From a virus: DNA of 26,810 bases. Position numbers and translations under genes: made by a program. Positions 1 through 6,546 of the stretch are shown here, piece after piece. The notes under the pieces were generated by a model. It was not told where the DNA came from. It ran no database searches and was given only the letters and a program-made list of their open reading frames with translations. The stretch is from positions 1-26,810 of IMG/VR virus record IMGVR_UViG_3300047678_000272; one strand, given 5' to 3'. Position 1 is the first letter of the stretch, and every line of letters begins with the position of its first letter.

Positions 1-68
1 GTTAATTTTGAAATTGTATTTAATGAGTTACCATCATTTATTAATTGAAGTAATTTTTGTTTTTCCAT
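1..68 (-). CDS. Partial orphan protein, N-terminus only (HTH-like start)
   Basis: An open minus-strand frame starts at ATG 68-66 and runs off the left edge. It begins MEKQKLLQLINDGNSLNTIS. The pattern of a short helix followed by DGNSLNTISKL resembles the start of the helix-turn-helix found in many phage DNA-binding proteins and HNH endonucleases, but only 22 residues are visible. A TATTTAT element lies 21 nt upstream on the same strand. The function is inferred weakly. Confidence 0.5.
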   Translation of the reverse strand, partial: MEKQKLLQLINDGNSLNTISKL

Positions 69-89
69 AGCTTAATGTGTAATTTAATT

Positions 90-96
90 ATAAATA
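90..96 (-). promoter_or_regulatory. TATTTAT late-type promoter element
   Basis: TATTTAT on the minus strand, 21 nt before the start codon of the partial gene at 68. It is one of the recurrent copies in this window. Confidence 0.35.
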
Positions 97-145
97 TCCA
101 CTAAAATATAAAACAATACTTAAATAAAAACAAAAATAAAAATAT

Positions 146-219
146 GCCTTCGTAGCACAATGGAATAGTGTCTTTGTTTTCTAAACAATTGGATGGGGGT
201 TCGAATCCCCCCGAAGGTT
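146..219 (+). tRNA. tRNA-Arg (TCT)
   Basis: Full cloverleaf with acceptor GCCTTCG/CGAAGGT, D arm GCAC/GTGT, anticodon loop TTTCTAA (anticodon TCT, reads AGA) and T arm GGGGG-TTCGAAT-CCCCC. No CCA is encoded. The next CDS starts 5 nt downstream, so tRNA and mRNA probably share a transcript. Confidence 0.92.
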
Positions 220-223
220 CAAA

Positions 224-412
224 ATGGATTTAAATCATGGAATAGCAATAGCCAAAAAAGATATTGCATATATTAAAAAAGGTGAAAAAGGAATCATCAC
301 CGCATACTTACCAGAAATGGAAAAGTTTGCTGTGATGTTTGAAGATGATAAATGGATAACATTTTCTGATCCTGAAAAATGGTTTTTAGAAAATTTTGAA
401 GTAATAAAATAA
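224..412 (+). CDS. Small orphan protein (62 aa)
   Basis: A 62-residue acidic protein rich in short hydrophobic strands (GIITAYLPEMEKFAVMF, WITFSDPEKW), suggesting a small beta-rich or SH3-like fold. I do not recognise the family. It lies between tRNA-Arg(TCT) and the ArgRS gene, 5 nt after the tRNA and 7 nt before the synthetase, so it is very likely co-transcribed with them. A role in translation is possible only by position. Confidence 0.7.
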   Translation: MDLNHGIAIAKKDIAYIKKGEKGIITAYLPEMEKFAVMFEDDKWITFSDPEKWFLENFEVIK

Positions 413-419
413 TAAAACT

Positions 420-1631
420 ATGTCGGTAGATGCTAATATATTTAAAGTGATTCCTGAAAATTTAGGAATGGGTTTTGGATTTTGTGTTTTTGGTGAAGTT
501 GCTCCAGAAACAATTGACCTAGCCAATTTGTGTAACATGAAGATAGATAAAACTGAAAAGTATACAAATTTTTTTCCCACTGCAGATACTGATTTTAATA
601 AAATGTTCTCTGAAAAGAAATTTAAATATATGGATGGATTTAGTCCGAATTTAAATAAACACCTGCACATCGGCCACTTCTCAAATTTAGTAATAGCAAA
701 AGCTTTTCAGGGCTTGGGTGTATCTGAGCAATATGTTTCAATACTTGGAGATACATTAAATGGTGATGTTAGCAAAGAAGAAGCATTATCAAAATTTTAT
801 GAATACTGTAATAAGTTTAATTACAAGGTTGATAAAATATTTTTTGCATCTGAAATGAAATGCGACCATTCAAAGTTTGTGGATGGATCTGAAGAATACG
901 AAGGAACAAAAGTAGTTGAGGCGGGTGATAATAAAATTGTTGCAATTAAAAAAGATGGAACAACTTCATATTTTTATCAAGACATAGCTCTTGCTGAGAT
1001 ATTGAAAGACGAGACGCTTTATTTAACAGGCTATGAACAAGAAAATCATTTTAATACCTTGAAGAATATTTTTCCTCAAGTAAATCATATAGGACTGGGC
1101 CTTGTAAAATTACAATCCTCATCCAATAAATTGATTGCTGAAAACTGTAAAGGTAAAATGTCAACTCGTCTTGGTAATGTGATATTTCTTGATGATTTGA
1201 TGAATGACTTGATGAAAGAATTTGATGGTAATGAAAAATTGTGTTATAATATTTTTGCTGGATATATTCTTAAGAACAATCCAAAATCAGATAAAGTATT
1301 TAATATGGATACAATTAAGAATCCAAAGAACTCACCAGGATTATATTTAAGCTATACAATGGCTCGTTTAAAAAGCGCAGGAGTTGAAGTTGTTGATCAG
1401 AATGAGTTTAATAAACAGGAATTGAAATTTAGCTTATTAAAAAGTAAATCAACATTAAATCCTATTTACTTATTTGATTCTCTTATTGGTTTGTGTAAAG
1501 AGATTAATACTTTGTATATTGATAACCACATTGAAGGTAATGAAGAAAACAAAAAAATGTTTGCAATTTTACTTGGAGATTTGGCTATTGGAATGAAGAA
1601 TGTTGGAATGTTTGAGGTTGATAAAGTTTGA
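420..1631 (+). CDS. argS: Arginyl-tRNA synthetase, short phage form
   Basis: A class I aminoacyl-tRNA synthetase that would charge tRNA-Arg with arginine. Near residues 75-90 it has SPNLNKHLHIGHFSN, the HIGH motif in ArgRS-type context (usual form SPNPNKPLHLGHLRN). KMSTRLGNVIFLDDL near residue 250 is the KMSxR loop. NSPGLYLSYTMARLKS near residues 300-316 opens the DALR anticodon-binding domain, which ends normally near LGDLAIGMKNVGMFEV. At 403 aa it is far shorter than the usual 550-600. The N-terminal tRNA D-arm-binding (Add-1) domain appears replaced by about 60 unrelated residues. Three tRNA-Arg genes lie within 1.1 kb on either side, a coherent arginine module. Alternative: an ArgRS paralogue with another acceptor substrate. 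Confidence 0.9.
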   Translation: MSVDANIFKVIPENLGMGFGFCVFGEVAPETIDLANLCNMKIDKTEKYTNFFPTADTDFNKMFSEKKFKYMDGFSPNLNKHLHIGHFSNLVIAKAFQGLGVSEQYVSILGDTLNGDVSKEEALSKFYEYCNKFNYKVDKIFFASEMKCDHSKFVDGSEEYEGTKVVEAGDNKIVAIKKDGTTSYFYQDIALAEILKDETLYLTGYEQENHFNTLKNIFPQVNHIGLGLVKLQSSSNKLIAENCKGKMSTRLGNVIFLDDLMNDLMKEFDGNEKLCYNIFAGYILKNNPKSDKVFNMDTIKNPKNSPGLYLSYTMARLKSAGVEVVDQNEFNKQELKFSLLKSKSTLNPIYLFDSLIGLCKEINTLYIDNHIEGNEENKKMFAILLGDLAIGMKNVGMFEVDKV

Positions 1632-1684
1632 TTTGTAGCTCAAATGAATAACAAATAGAGCTCAAAATATAGTTGTTTTGACCT

Positions 1685-1721
1685 ATAAATGATATTTAAA
1701 TGAGCCATAAATGATATTTAA
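1685..1721 (+). repeat. Two 15-bp direct repeats
   Basis: ATAAATGATATTTAA occurs at 1685-1699 and 1707-1721, a 22-bp period (two helical turns), with a degenerate third copy near 1744. They lie between the ArgRS stop and the structured region upstream of tRNA-Arg. The regular period suggests an operator or promoter array; function unknown. Confidence 0.5.
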
Positions 1722-1759
1722 TATTTTGTTTTCACAATAAAAAATGATATATTTAAAGT

Positions 1760-1865
1760 CAGGCCCGTTTTGGCGATGGTTTACGGGGTAGACATGTCAA
1801 TTTAAATCGTCCGACCTCTTGGTGTCGTTAAGGCCAAGTGAAAAAGGTGTCTCCCTACATCTAAG
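1760..1865 (+). ncRNA. Unassigned structured intergenic region
   Basis: No convincing gene lies here. Foldable segments are CCCGT(1764-1768)/ACGGG(1783-1787); GGG-T-AGACA(1786-1794) with TGTCT-CCC(1848-1855), enclosing a hairpin CTTGG(1818-1822)/CCAAG(1834-1838). The two 5' pairings are mutually exclusive, as in a switch. It lies directly upstream of tRNA-Arg(TCT). It could be leader RNA or a decayed tRNA-like sequence. Confidence 0.3.
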
Positions 1866-1901
1866 TTTATTATTCTTGCAAGATGGTAGACAAGGGAATT
1901 T

Positions 1902-1975
1902 GGTTCTATAGCTCAGCTGGATAGAGCACAGGTTTTCTAAACCTGCGGTCCTTGGTTCGAATCCAAGTAGGACTA
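1902..1975 (+). tRNA. tRNA-Arg (TCT), second copy
   Basis: Cloverleaf with acceptor GGTTCTA/TAGGACT, D arm GCTC/GAGC, anticodon stem CAGGT/ACCTG, loop TTTCTAA (TCT) and T arm CTTGG-TTCGAAT-CCAAG. No encoded CCA. Same anticodon as the gene at 146 but a different body, so not a recent duplicate. Confidence 0.95.
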
Positions 1976-1980
1976 CTGTG

Positions 1981-2007
1981 TAACTTTTACGATTAAAAAA
2001 CGTATAA
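1981..2007 (+). promoter_or_regulatory. Class 1 phage promoter
   Basis: TAACTTTT-N12-CGTATAA, exact match to the recurrent motif. It starts six bases after tRNA-Arg and points at the structured RNA at 2015-2170, which has no ORF of its own. Confidence 0.75.
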
Positions 2008-2014
2008 GATACCC

Positions 2015-2170
2015 AAACGAGAGTAAGTTCTGCACGGTGCGTAAAGTATGCAGGGGTTCTAGGTCTTTGATGACTTAAGGTTGTCAAAAAAATAAATGAG
2101 GAACATAAATGGTTGAAGGTTGACCGCTTCTTTAATCTAGCCACCGAATCCTAGGGCGGAACTTGCTTTT
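2015..2170 (+). ncRNA. Candidate structured non-coding RNA
   Basis: About 150 nt, starting just after a class 1 promoter. A 12-bp terminal helix joins AGTAAGTTCTGC (2022-2033) to GCGGAACTTGCT (2156-2167) with two G-U pairs and is followed by TTT. Inside are a hairpin GCGTA-AAG-TATGC (2039-2051), a helix TTCTAGG (2057-2063)/CCTAGGG (2150-2156) and a hairpin TGAC/GTCA (2071-2086). It has no ORF. I could not match it to tmRNA, RNase P, SRP or 6S landmarks. Confidence 0.6.
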
Positions 2171-2184
2171 AATGAATTTTTGAA

Positions 2185-2191
2185 TATTTAT
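2185..2191 (+). promoter_or_regulatory. TATTTAT late-type promoter element
   Basis: TATTTAT followed by ATAAAATAG, 99 nt before the CDS at 2291. Farther from its gene than most other copies. Confidence 0.3.
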
Positions 2192-2290
2192 ATAAAATAG
2201 AACTATGTGCAATCTTAAAATACCACTCTTCAGGCTCAGAGCCAGGCGCTAACTTCAAATGTGTTCTGGTGATGATAAAACCTGAAGCAA

Positions 2291-2590
2291 ATGAAAGATT
2301 ATAAAAGAGCGTTAAGACGTTGGAGATCTAAATGTAAATTCGAGAAGAGGATTAATATTTGGGTTCCAGGAAGTAAGTCTCAATTGTTTATCGGCGATAA
2401 CGGATTTGAACGTATGTCATCGGCAGATTTGAAAAAGAAAATTAGAGACGGTGAGTGTTGGACTTTTTTAAAATGGACATCCACACCCTGCAGTTGTAGT
2501 GGTTGTGCATATCTAAAATACGAAAGAGATCCGAAAGGTAAGATTAACAAAAAAATCTGGGATGATATCCAAGATGATTTGGCCACATAG
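2291..2590 (+). CDS. Orphan protein with CxCxxC cluster (99 aa)
   Basis: A basic N-terminus (KRALRRWRSKCKFEKR) is followed by a region with CSCSGCAYLKYERD near residues 67-80, a compact cysteine cluster that could hold a metal. I do not recognise the family. Its stop codon TAG lies inside tRNA-Arg(CCT): the last 10 bases of the CDS are the first 10 of the tRNA. Translation and tRNA maturation from one transcript are therefore mutually exclusive at this junction. Confidence 0.75.
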   Translation: MKDYKRALRRWRSKCKFEKRINIWVPGSKSQLFIGDNGFERMSSADLKKKIRDGECWTFLKWTSTPCSCSGCAYLKYERDPKGKINKKIWDDIQDDLAT

Positions 2591-2652
2591 TTCAATGGAT
2601 AGAATAAAAATTTCCTAAATTTCAGATGCGAGTTCGATTCTCGCTGAGGCTA
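2581..2652 (+). tRNA. tRNA-Arg (CCT)
   Basis: Acceptor GGCCACA/TGAGGCT (one A-A mismatch), D arm GTTC/GAAT, loop TTCCTAA (CCT, reads AGG) and T arm GCGAG-TTCGATT-CTCGC. No CCA. It overlaps the end of the preceding CDS, whose stop TAG is U8-A9-G10 of the tRNA. Confidence 0.88.
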
Positions 2653-2710
2653 CAAGGAATAAAAAATAAATTAATAACAATTCTATGAACATAGAAATAA
2701 ATGGAACCGC

Positions 2711-2753
2711 AGGAGGGTTATGGCGATCTGATATGTAATTAAATCAGATCGTT
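2711..2753 (+). promoter_or_regulatory. Ribosome binding site with looped-out hairpin
   Basis: A strong Shine-Dalgarno AGGAGG (2711-2716) lies 37 nt from the ATG at 2754, too far to act directly. Between them CGATCTGAT and ATCAGATCG (within 2723-2751) form a 9-bp hairpin. Folding it leaves about 8 nt between the SD and the ATG. T4 gene 38 is known to use such an arrangement. A 13-codon reading frame (2701-2742) overlaps it. Confidence 0.6.
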
Positions 2754-3452
2754 ATGAATACAAAACACCTTCTCTACAAAGAGAAACTCAAAGTTGAAGA
2801 ACAACTTAGCGAGCTTTATGAAATCCAACGCAATCAAAATTGGGTTGAACTTGCCGTGCCTTACAAGGACGGATATTATAAATACACTGACCTCAGAGAC
2901 GACATTAAAAATCGTGCTGATGCTTGGGTTTTCCGTGAATGCTTAAGATTGGTTGGAGGCAGAATTTGGTCTAGAAGCAGATCTTTCAAAAAGAAAATAA
3001 AAAAAGGTAAGTATGAGTATTTGATACCATCCTTCGGAGAAATTTCTGAAGAGCAGTACAGAAATACACACCCTAAAGTTCAAAAGTATTTTGAGCCAGT
3101 TGGTCCTTACAGCAAACGCTGGAATCCATACAGAAAATACTATGTCTGCATAGTTCCAGGTTATTATTTCATTGATAAAATCAAGCCAAGATGGATAACT
3201 CACTACAAAGAGCATGATAACTTAATTGAAGCTCAAATAGCGGAATTAGATGACTACCTTGATTCTAAAAAATTCTGGAATGTTCACTTTTGGCGTGGTT
3301 ATGGCGGAGTTCCAAGAGAATTCACTAAATCTTTCACTCGTTCAGATAGAAGATATAATAAAGCAGCTCTAAAGAAGAATATTGACAATGGCGATGATGC
3401 ATGCGAATACAGATATGCTCACCGCCATTCAGCAAAGTGGTATTATTGGTAA
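2754..3452 (+). CDS. Orphan protein rich in aromatic and basic residues (232 aa)
   Basis: A soluble protein with an N-terminal helix (KHLLYKEKLKVEEQLSELYE), then many Trp, Tyr and Arg residues (GGRIWSRSRSFKKKIKKGKY, RWNPYRKYYVC) and a His/Tyr-rich C-terminus (YRYAHRHSAKWYYW). No signal peptide or membrane segment. The composition would suit nucleic-acid binding, but no domain is recognised. The start is fixed by the hairpin-bridged SD upstream. An intrinsic terminator follows the stop codon at once, so this is the last gene of its unit. Confidence 0.75.
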   Translation: MNTKHLLYKEKLKVEEQLSELYEIQRNQNWVELAVPYKDGYYKYTDLRDDIKNRADAWVFRECLRLVGGRIWSRSRSFKKKIKKGKYEYLIPSFGEISEEQYRNTHPKVQKYFEPVGPYSKRWNPYRKYYVCIVPGYYFIDKIKPRWITHYKEHDNLIEAQIAELDDYLDSKKFWNVHFWRGYGGVPREFTKSFTRSDRRYNKAALKKNIDNGDDACEYRYAHRHSAKWYYW

Positions 3453-3458
3453 AAAAAG

Positions 3459-3480
3459 GCCTAGCTTAGCTAGGCTTTTT
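3459..3480 (+). terminator. Intrinsic terminator
   Basis: GCCTAGC-TTA-GCTAGGC followed by TTTTTGCTTTTT, with an A-run on the 5' side that could also serve the other strand. Confidence 0.85.
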
Positions 3481-3492
3481 GCTTTTTAGAAC

Positions 3493-3499
3493 TATTTAT
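3493..3499 (+). promoter_or_regulatory. TATTTAT late-type promoter element
   Basis: TATTTAT 17 nt before ATG 3517, just after a terminator, so it must head the 3517-6495 gene run. No class 1 motif is present. Confidence 0.5.
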
Positions 3500-3516
3500 T
3501 GAGAAAGATATCTACA

Positions 3517-4017
3517 ATGAATATCAGAAAGATAATAAGAGAGCATTTAGAAGGGGTTTTTAATGAAAACTATCCAGCAGGAGCCGATATGGATCCGAGC
3601 GCTCCTTGGAACCAAAAAGAGCCAAGATATTCAAGATCAATAACACCCAACACTTCTGTGTTTAAAACGATTGCAATTTATCCTCATGAATTAGCTGTTT
3701 TGGCAGATGCTGAGGGTAATAAATATGAATTTTATTTTGGTCATTTAAACAAATCTGATTTTGAGCCATATGCTCAAAGAGAGATTGTTGGTACTGAAAA
3801 AGGAGAGGATGGGCCTGAACACGAATATTCAGACGATTGGGAAATAGACAATCATGTAATTGATGGGTATGTTAATGATAATTTGGAAAGTCTAACTAAA
3901 GGAGAGGGCGTTGGAGCTTGGGAAGATGGTGTTGATATTGTGAAGATTGATGATGGGCTAAAATCTGAATTATTAAAGATTTACGGCAACAACGAACAAA
4001 TTAAAAATTCTATATAA
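3517..4017 (+). CDS. Leader-bearing orphan, possible packaged protein (166 aa)
   Basis: Starts MNIRKIIREHLEGVF, the short amphipathic leader it shares with the products at 4841 and 5956. The rest is acidic (GTEKGEDGPEHEYSDDWEIDNH) with no recognised domain. ATG 3517 is preferred over an upstream TTG because the leader then aligns with its neighbours and the TATTTAT element sits 17 nt upstream. It heads a four-gene run with 2, 14 and -4 nt junctions. The leader contains I-R-E, compatible with the (L/I)xE rule of T4-type prohead proteases; packaging is an inference. Confidence 0.75.
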   Translation: MNIRKIIREHLEGVFNENYPAGADMDPSAPWNQKEPRYSRSITPNTSVFKTIAIYPHELAVLADAEGNKYEFYFGHLNKSDFEPYAQREIVGTEKGEDGPEHEYSDDWEIDNHVIDGYVNDNLESLTKGEGVGAWEDGVDIVKIDDGLKSELLKIYGNNEQIKNSI

Positions 4018-4019
4018 GC

Positions 4020-4826
4020 ATGTTAGTATTAGAAAATATAAGAGACAAGGAGCCGTTTGAAAAAATTATTTTCGACATGGATTTATCTGCAAGAGATTCT
4101 TCAGATAGATTGTTTATAGTTCGCACAATAAAAGATTTTAAAGGCGAAGGTCTTAAAAAATCTCAAGATGGGGTTTGGTATACATTTATTCCTGTTAATG
4201 ATGTAAATAAGTTTTCTGAAAAAGTTGGACAATTTTCTCCTAAGTCAACAGGAGAAATACAGGATTTTACAAAATTCAAAGCAAATAAAGGATTAAAAGA
4301 TAATCAACAAATAACTTTCTTAGATTATAGCATTAGCGAAACAGATCCACCTCTTACTGTTGGATATTTAAAACCTGGATTTATACAATCTCATAAATCT
4401 TTATTGAAATGGACTGATGCAAATGGAAATATTAAAGATGAGTGGATTTACAATAAAGATATTGATATTGATGGATTTTATCATAGAGATCCTAAATCTA
4501 CTACTGTTGTAGGTCCGAAGGTTGAGTTTGGCGTAGACACAAATACTTTATTAGACAAAGAAAAAGAAAGATTAAAGGCTATTGTAAAAGCTCATGGCGG
4601 AAGAATTGACCGCCTATTCGGCAAACAAGGTTACCAAACTACTGGCGGTAAAAATTATGCAATATTTAAACCTAATTTTGACTTCGATAATTTCTATCAA
4701 GATGCGGTAGAGTTCGAACCTTATTATGCAGAGATGGAAAAAGGTAGTATGATGTCTGAAGAAGATGTTATAATGAATGAAGCTAGAAAAGTTGTTAGAG
4801 ATATCTTTAAAAAGATATTTAATTAA
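4020..4826 (+). CDS. Orphan protein with RKIIRE-like C-terminal helix (268 aa)
   Basis: Starts 2 nt after the preceding stop. Mostly a mixed alpha/beta sequence with charged stretches and no recognised motif. The last residues, EARKVVRDIFKKIFN, resemble the N-terminal leader of its neighbours (RKIIRE), but at the other end of the protein. A GGRIDRLFGKQGYQTTGGKNY segment near residue 197 is Gly-rich. The operon position suggests the same fate as the leader-bearing proteins. Function unknown. Confidence 0.72.
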   Translation: MLVLENIRDKEPFEKIIFDMDLSARDSSDRLFIVRTIKDFKGEGLKKSQDGVWYTFIPVNDVNKFSEKVGQFSPKSTGEIQDFTKFKANKGLKDNQQITFLDYSISETDPPLTVGYLKPGFIQSHKSLLKWTDANGNIKDEWIYNKDIDIDGFYHRDPKSTTVVGPKVEFGVDTNTLLDKEKERLKAIVKAHGGRIDRLFGKQGYQTTGGKNYAIFKPNFDFDNFYQDAVEFEPYYAEMEKGSMMSEEDVIMNEARKVVRDIFKKIFN

Positions 4827-4840
4827 AAATACATTATCTT

Positions 4841-5959
4841 ATGAGCATAAGAAAAATCATAAGAAATTCTTTAGAAAATTATTTCAAAATTAAAGAGTTT
4901 GTTGAGGAAGGCAAGAAGAAGAAAAAAAAGTCTAAGAAGCCCTATTATTCAACAGCTACAATGCAAACACCCACTGGGTCCATTTTTTATATGGATGCAG
5001 CTGTTGGTGAAAGTTATTTACATGAAGTAAGTGCGGCCAAAGTTCTTCCTATGAAATTTAATCACCTTAAGTGGAAATTAAATGAAGAACAAAAACATTT
5101 CTTGGACGATTTTGTAAATATACACCCTGATACTCTAAGAGATTCTGATTATAAATACGCATCTAAAAGAACAGGTATTCCTGAAGGAAGTCTTAAATCA
5201 ATACAAAATACTTATGGTAAATGGAATAAACCAAAAGAAGTAATTGATAATTCACACGGAAGATATGCTCTTGGAAAAGGAAAACCAATTACAGCAAATG
5301 AATATGAATTTGAACAAAAATACAGAGATGATGTTGTAAATTTTAAAACAATATCAAAAGACCAAGCTGATGCTTTAAGATACCCAAAGAAAACTAAGAA
5401 GCAAAAAGAATATGAATCTAAATTATACGGATCTATTAAAGGTGGCATAGAAAGGTCAAACACATTAAAAGAAGTGAAGTATGATGATTGGGCTATGTAT
5501 TATATCATAGGAAAATTAAGTCCTAAAGATGGTAGAATAAATGAGCAAAAGAAAATTGTCGAAATAGATTTTGAACCAACTGCAGATTATAACGATTTCC
5601 AAAAGTCAATGCTTAATTCAAATAAGAAAAGTAAATATTGGATTGAAGTGGAAAAGCTGCTAGAAGAATTTAATGAAGGGTTTGGAACAACATTCCAAGT
5701 TGTAGAACAATATGATCTTACAAATTCAAAATCAAAATGTATAAGACTTGTTATTGAAGAATTTAATGTGGGAGAAAAAATGCTTTGGGATAGTACTGAA
5801 AAGAGATATGTAAAGTGGGCTCATGCTCCTATTGATTTAAAGAAACAATATTTAAATAACAGACCAGAGAAGATAATAAAACCAATTCAACCTGTTGATC
5901 ATGAAGAGATGTTGAGTAAGTATCTTGGATTCGATCCTTCAATGTTTAAAGGAATATGA
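4841..5959 (+). CDS. Leader-bearing orphan, possible packaged protein (372 aa)
   Basis: Starts MSIRKIIRNSLENYF, the shared leader, then a lysine run (KKKKKKSKK) and a long basic, soluble protein. GSIFYMDAAVGESYLHE near residue 47 and a C-terminal region with many Lys/Tyr do not match a family I know. The leader here has N in place of the last E (IRN), so a protease site of the IxE type would be lost in this copy. The stop overlaps the next start as ATGA, indicating translational coupling to the acetyltransferase. Confidence 0.72.
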   Translation: MSIRKIIRNSLENYFKIKEFVEEGKKKKKKSKKPYYSTATMQTPTGSIFYMDAAVGESYLHEVSAAKVLPMKFNHLKWKLNEEQKHFLDDFVNIHPDTLRDSDYKYASKRTGIPEGSLKSIQNTYGKWNKPKEVIDNSHGRYALGKGKPITANEYEFEQKYRDDVVNFKTISKDQADALRYPKKTKKQKEYESKLYGSIKGGIERSNTLKEVKYDDWAMYYIIGKLSPKDGRINEQKKIVEIDFEPTADYNDFQKSMLNSNKKSKYWIEVEKLLEEFNEGFGTTFQVVEQYDLTNSKSKCIRLVIEEFNVGEKMLWDSTEKRYVKWAHAPIDLKKQYLNNRPEKIIKPIQPVDHEEMLSKYLGFDPSMFKGI

Positions 5960-6495
5960 TTAGTTTAAGAAAAATAATAAGAGAAGTTTTAGAACAGGTA
6001 AATAAAGTTGTGGCTGATTTTGACACAATGGATATTATGTTGGGCGATAAAGTTGTTGGTGATTTTTATGCATATAAAGATAAAAAAGGAAAATACTTAA
6101 CTTTAAGCAAAATAGAAATATATCCAGAATATCAAAAGTTTGGTTATGCAACTCAGGCTATGGACCAAATAATTGATTATGCAAATAAAAACAATTTAAT
6201 AATTGTTTTGACTCCTGAGGCTTATAAGATTAATTCTGTAAGTTTAAAAAAATCTAACGGCTTAAGCACTGCAAAGTTAACTAAATGGTATAAGTCTTTT
6301 GGATTCATTATGAATAAAGGTAGAAACAAGGATTTTGAAACAATGCAGTTGATGTATAAACTTCCTGACACAATGGAGGAAAACAATTGGCCTCAAAGTA
6401 ATATGAGGAATTTTATACCACCTGCATACCCAACTTTCCCTAATCCTAAGGATTATGATGAGTTTGGAAATAGAATAGAAGATATGAGCCGATAA
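5956..6495 (+). CDS. GNAT acetyltransferase with shared leader (179 aa)
   Basis: The leader MISLRKIIREVLEQV is followed by a GNAT fold. Strands GDKVVGDFYAYKDKKGKYLTLSKIEIYP lead to EYQKFGYATQAMDQII, the acetyl-CoA pyrophosphate loop (Q/R-x-x-G-x-G/A type). A later WYKSFGF is the usual GNAT motif near the C-terminus. The product would transfer an acetyl group to an unknown amine substrate. If the leader is a packaging signal, the enzyme could be injected to modify host proteins, as T4 Alt does by ADP-ribosylation; that is an inference. It overlaps the preceding gene by 4 nt, and its stop lies in a terminator stem. Confidence 0.82.
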   Translation: MISLRKIIREVLEQVNKVVADFDTMDIMLGDKVVGDFYAYKDKKGKYLTLSKIEIYPEYQKFGYATQAMDQIIDYANKNNLIIVLTPEAYKINSVSLKKSNGLSTAKLTKWYKSFGFIMNKGRNKDFETMQLMYKLPDTMEENNWPQSNMRNFIPPAYPTFPNPKDYDEFGNRIEDMSR

Positions 6496-6510
6496 TAATC
6501 GGCTTTTTTT
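6487..6510 (+). terminator. Intrinsic terminator
   Basis: AGCCGAT-AATA-ATCGGCT followed by T8; the 5' arm overlaps the last codons of the acetyltransferase gene. Confidence 0.85.
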
Positions 6511-6512
6511 TA

Positions 6513-6539
6513 TAACTTTTTTTTATTAACTTCGTATAA
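6513..6539 (+). promoter_or_regulatory. Class 1 phage promoter
   Basis: TAACTTTT-N12-CGTATAA. The ATG at 6547 lies seven bases past the last A, so the mRNA would be leaderless or nearly so. Confidence 0.8.
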
Positions 6540-6546
6540 TTATAAA

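Noticed and set aside
1797-2144. Minus-strand ORF of 115 codons
   Set aside because: It is antisense to tRNA-Arg and the structured RNA; the protein contains the typical tRNA shadow GFEPRTAGL.
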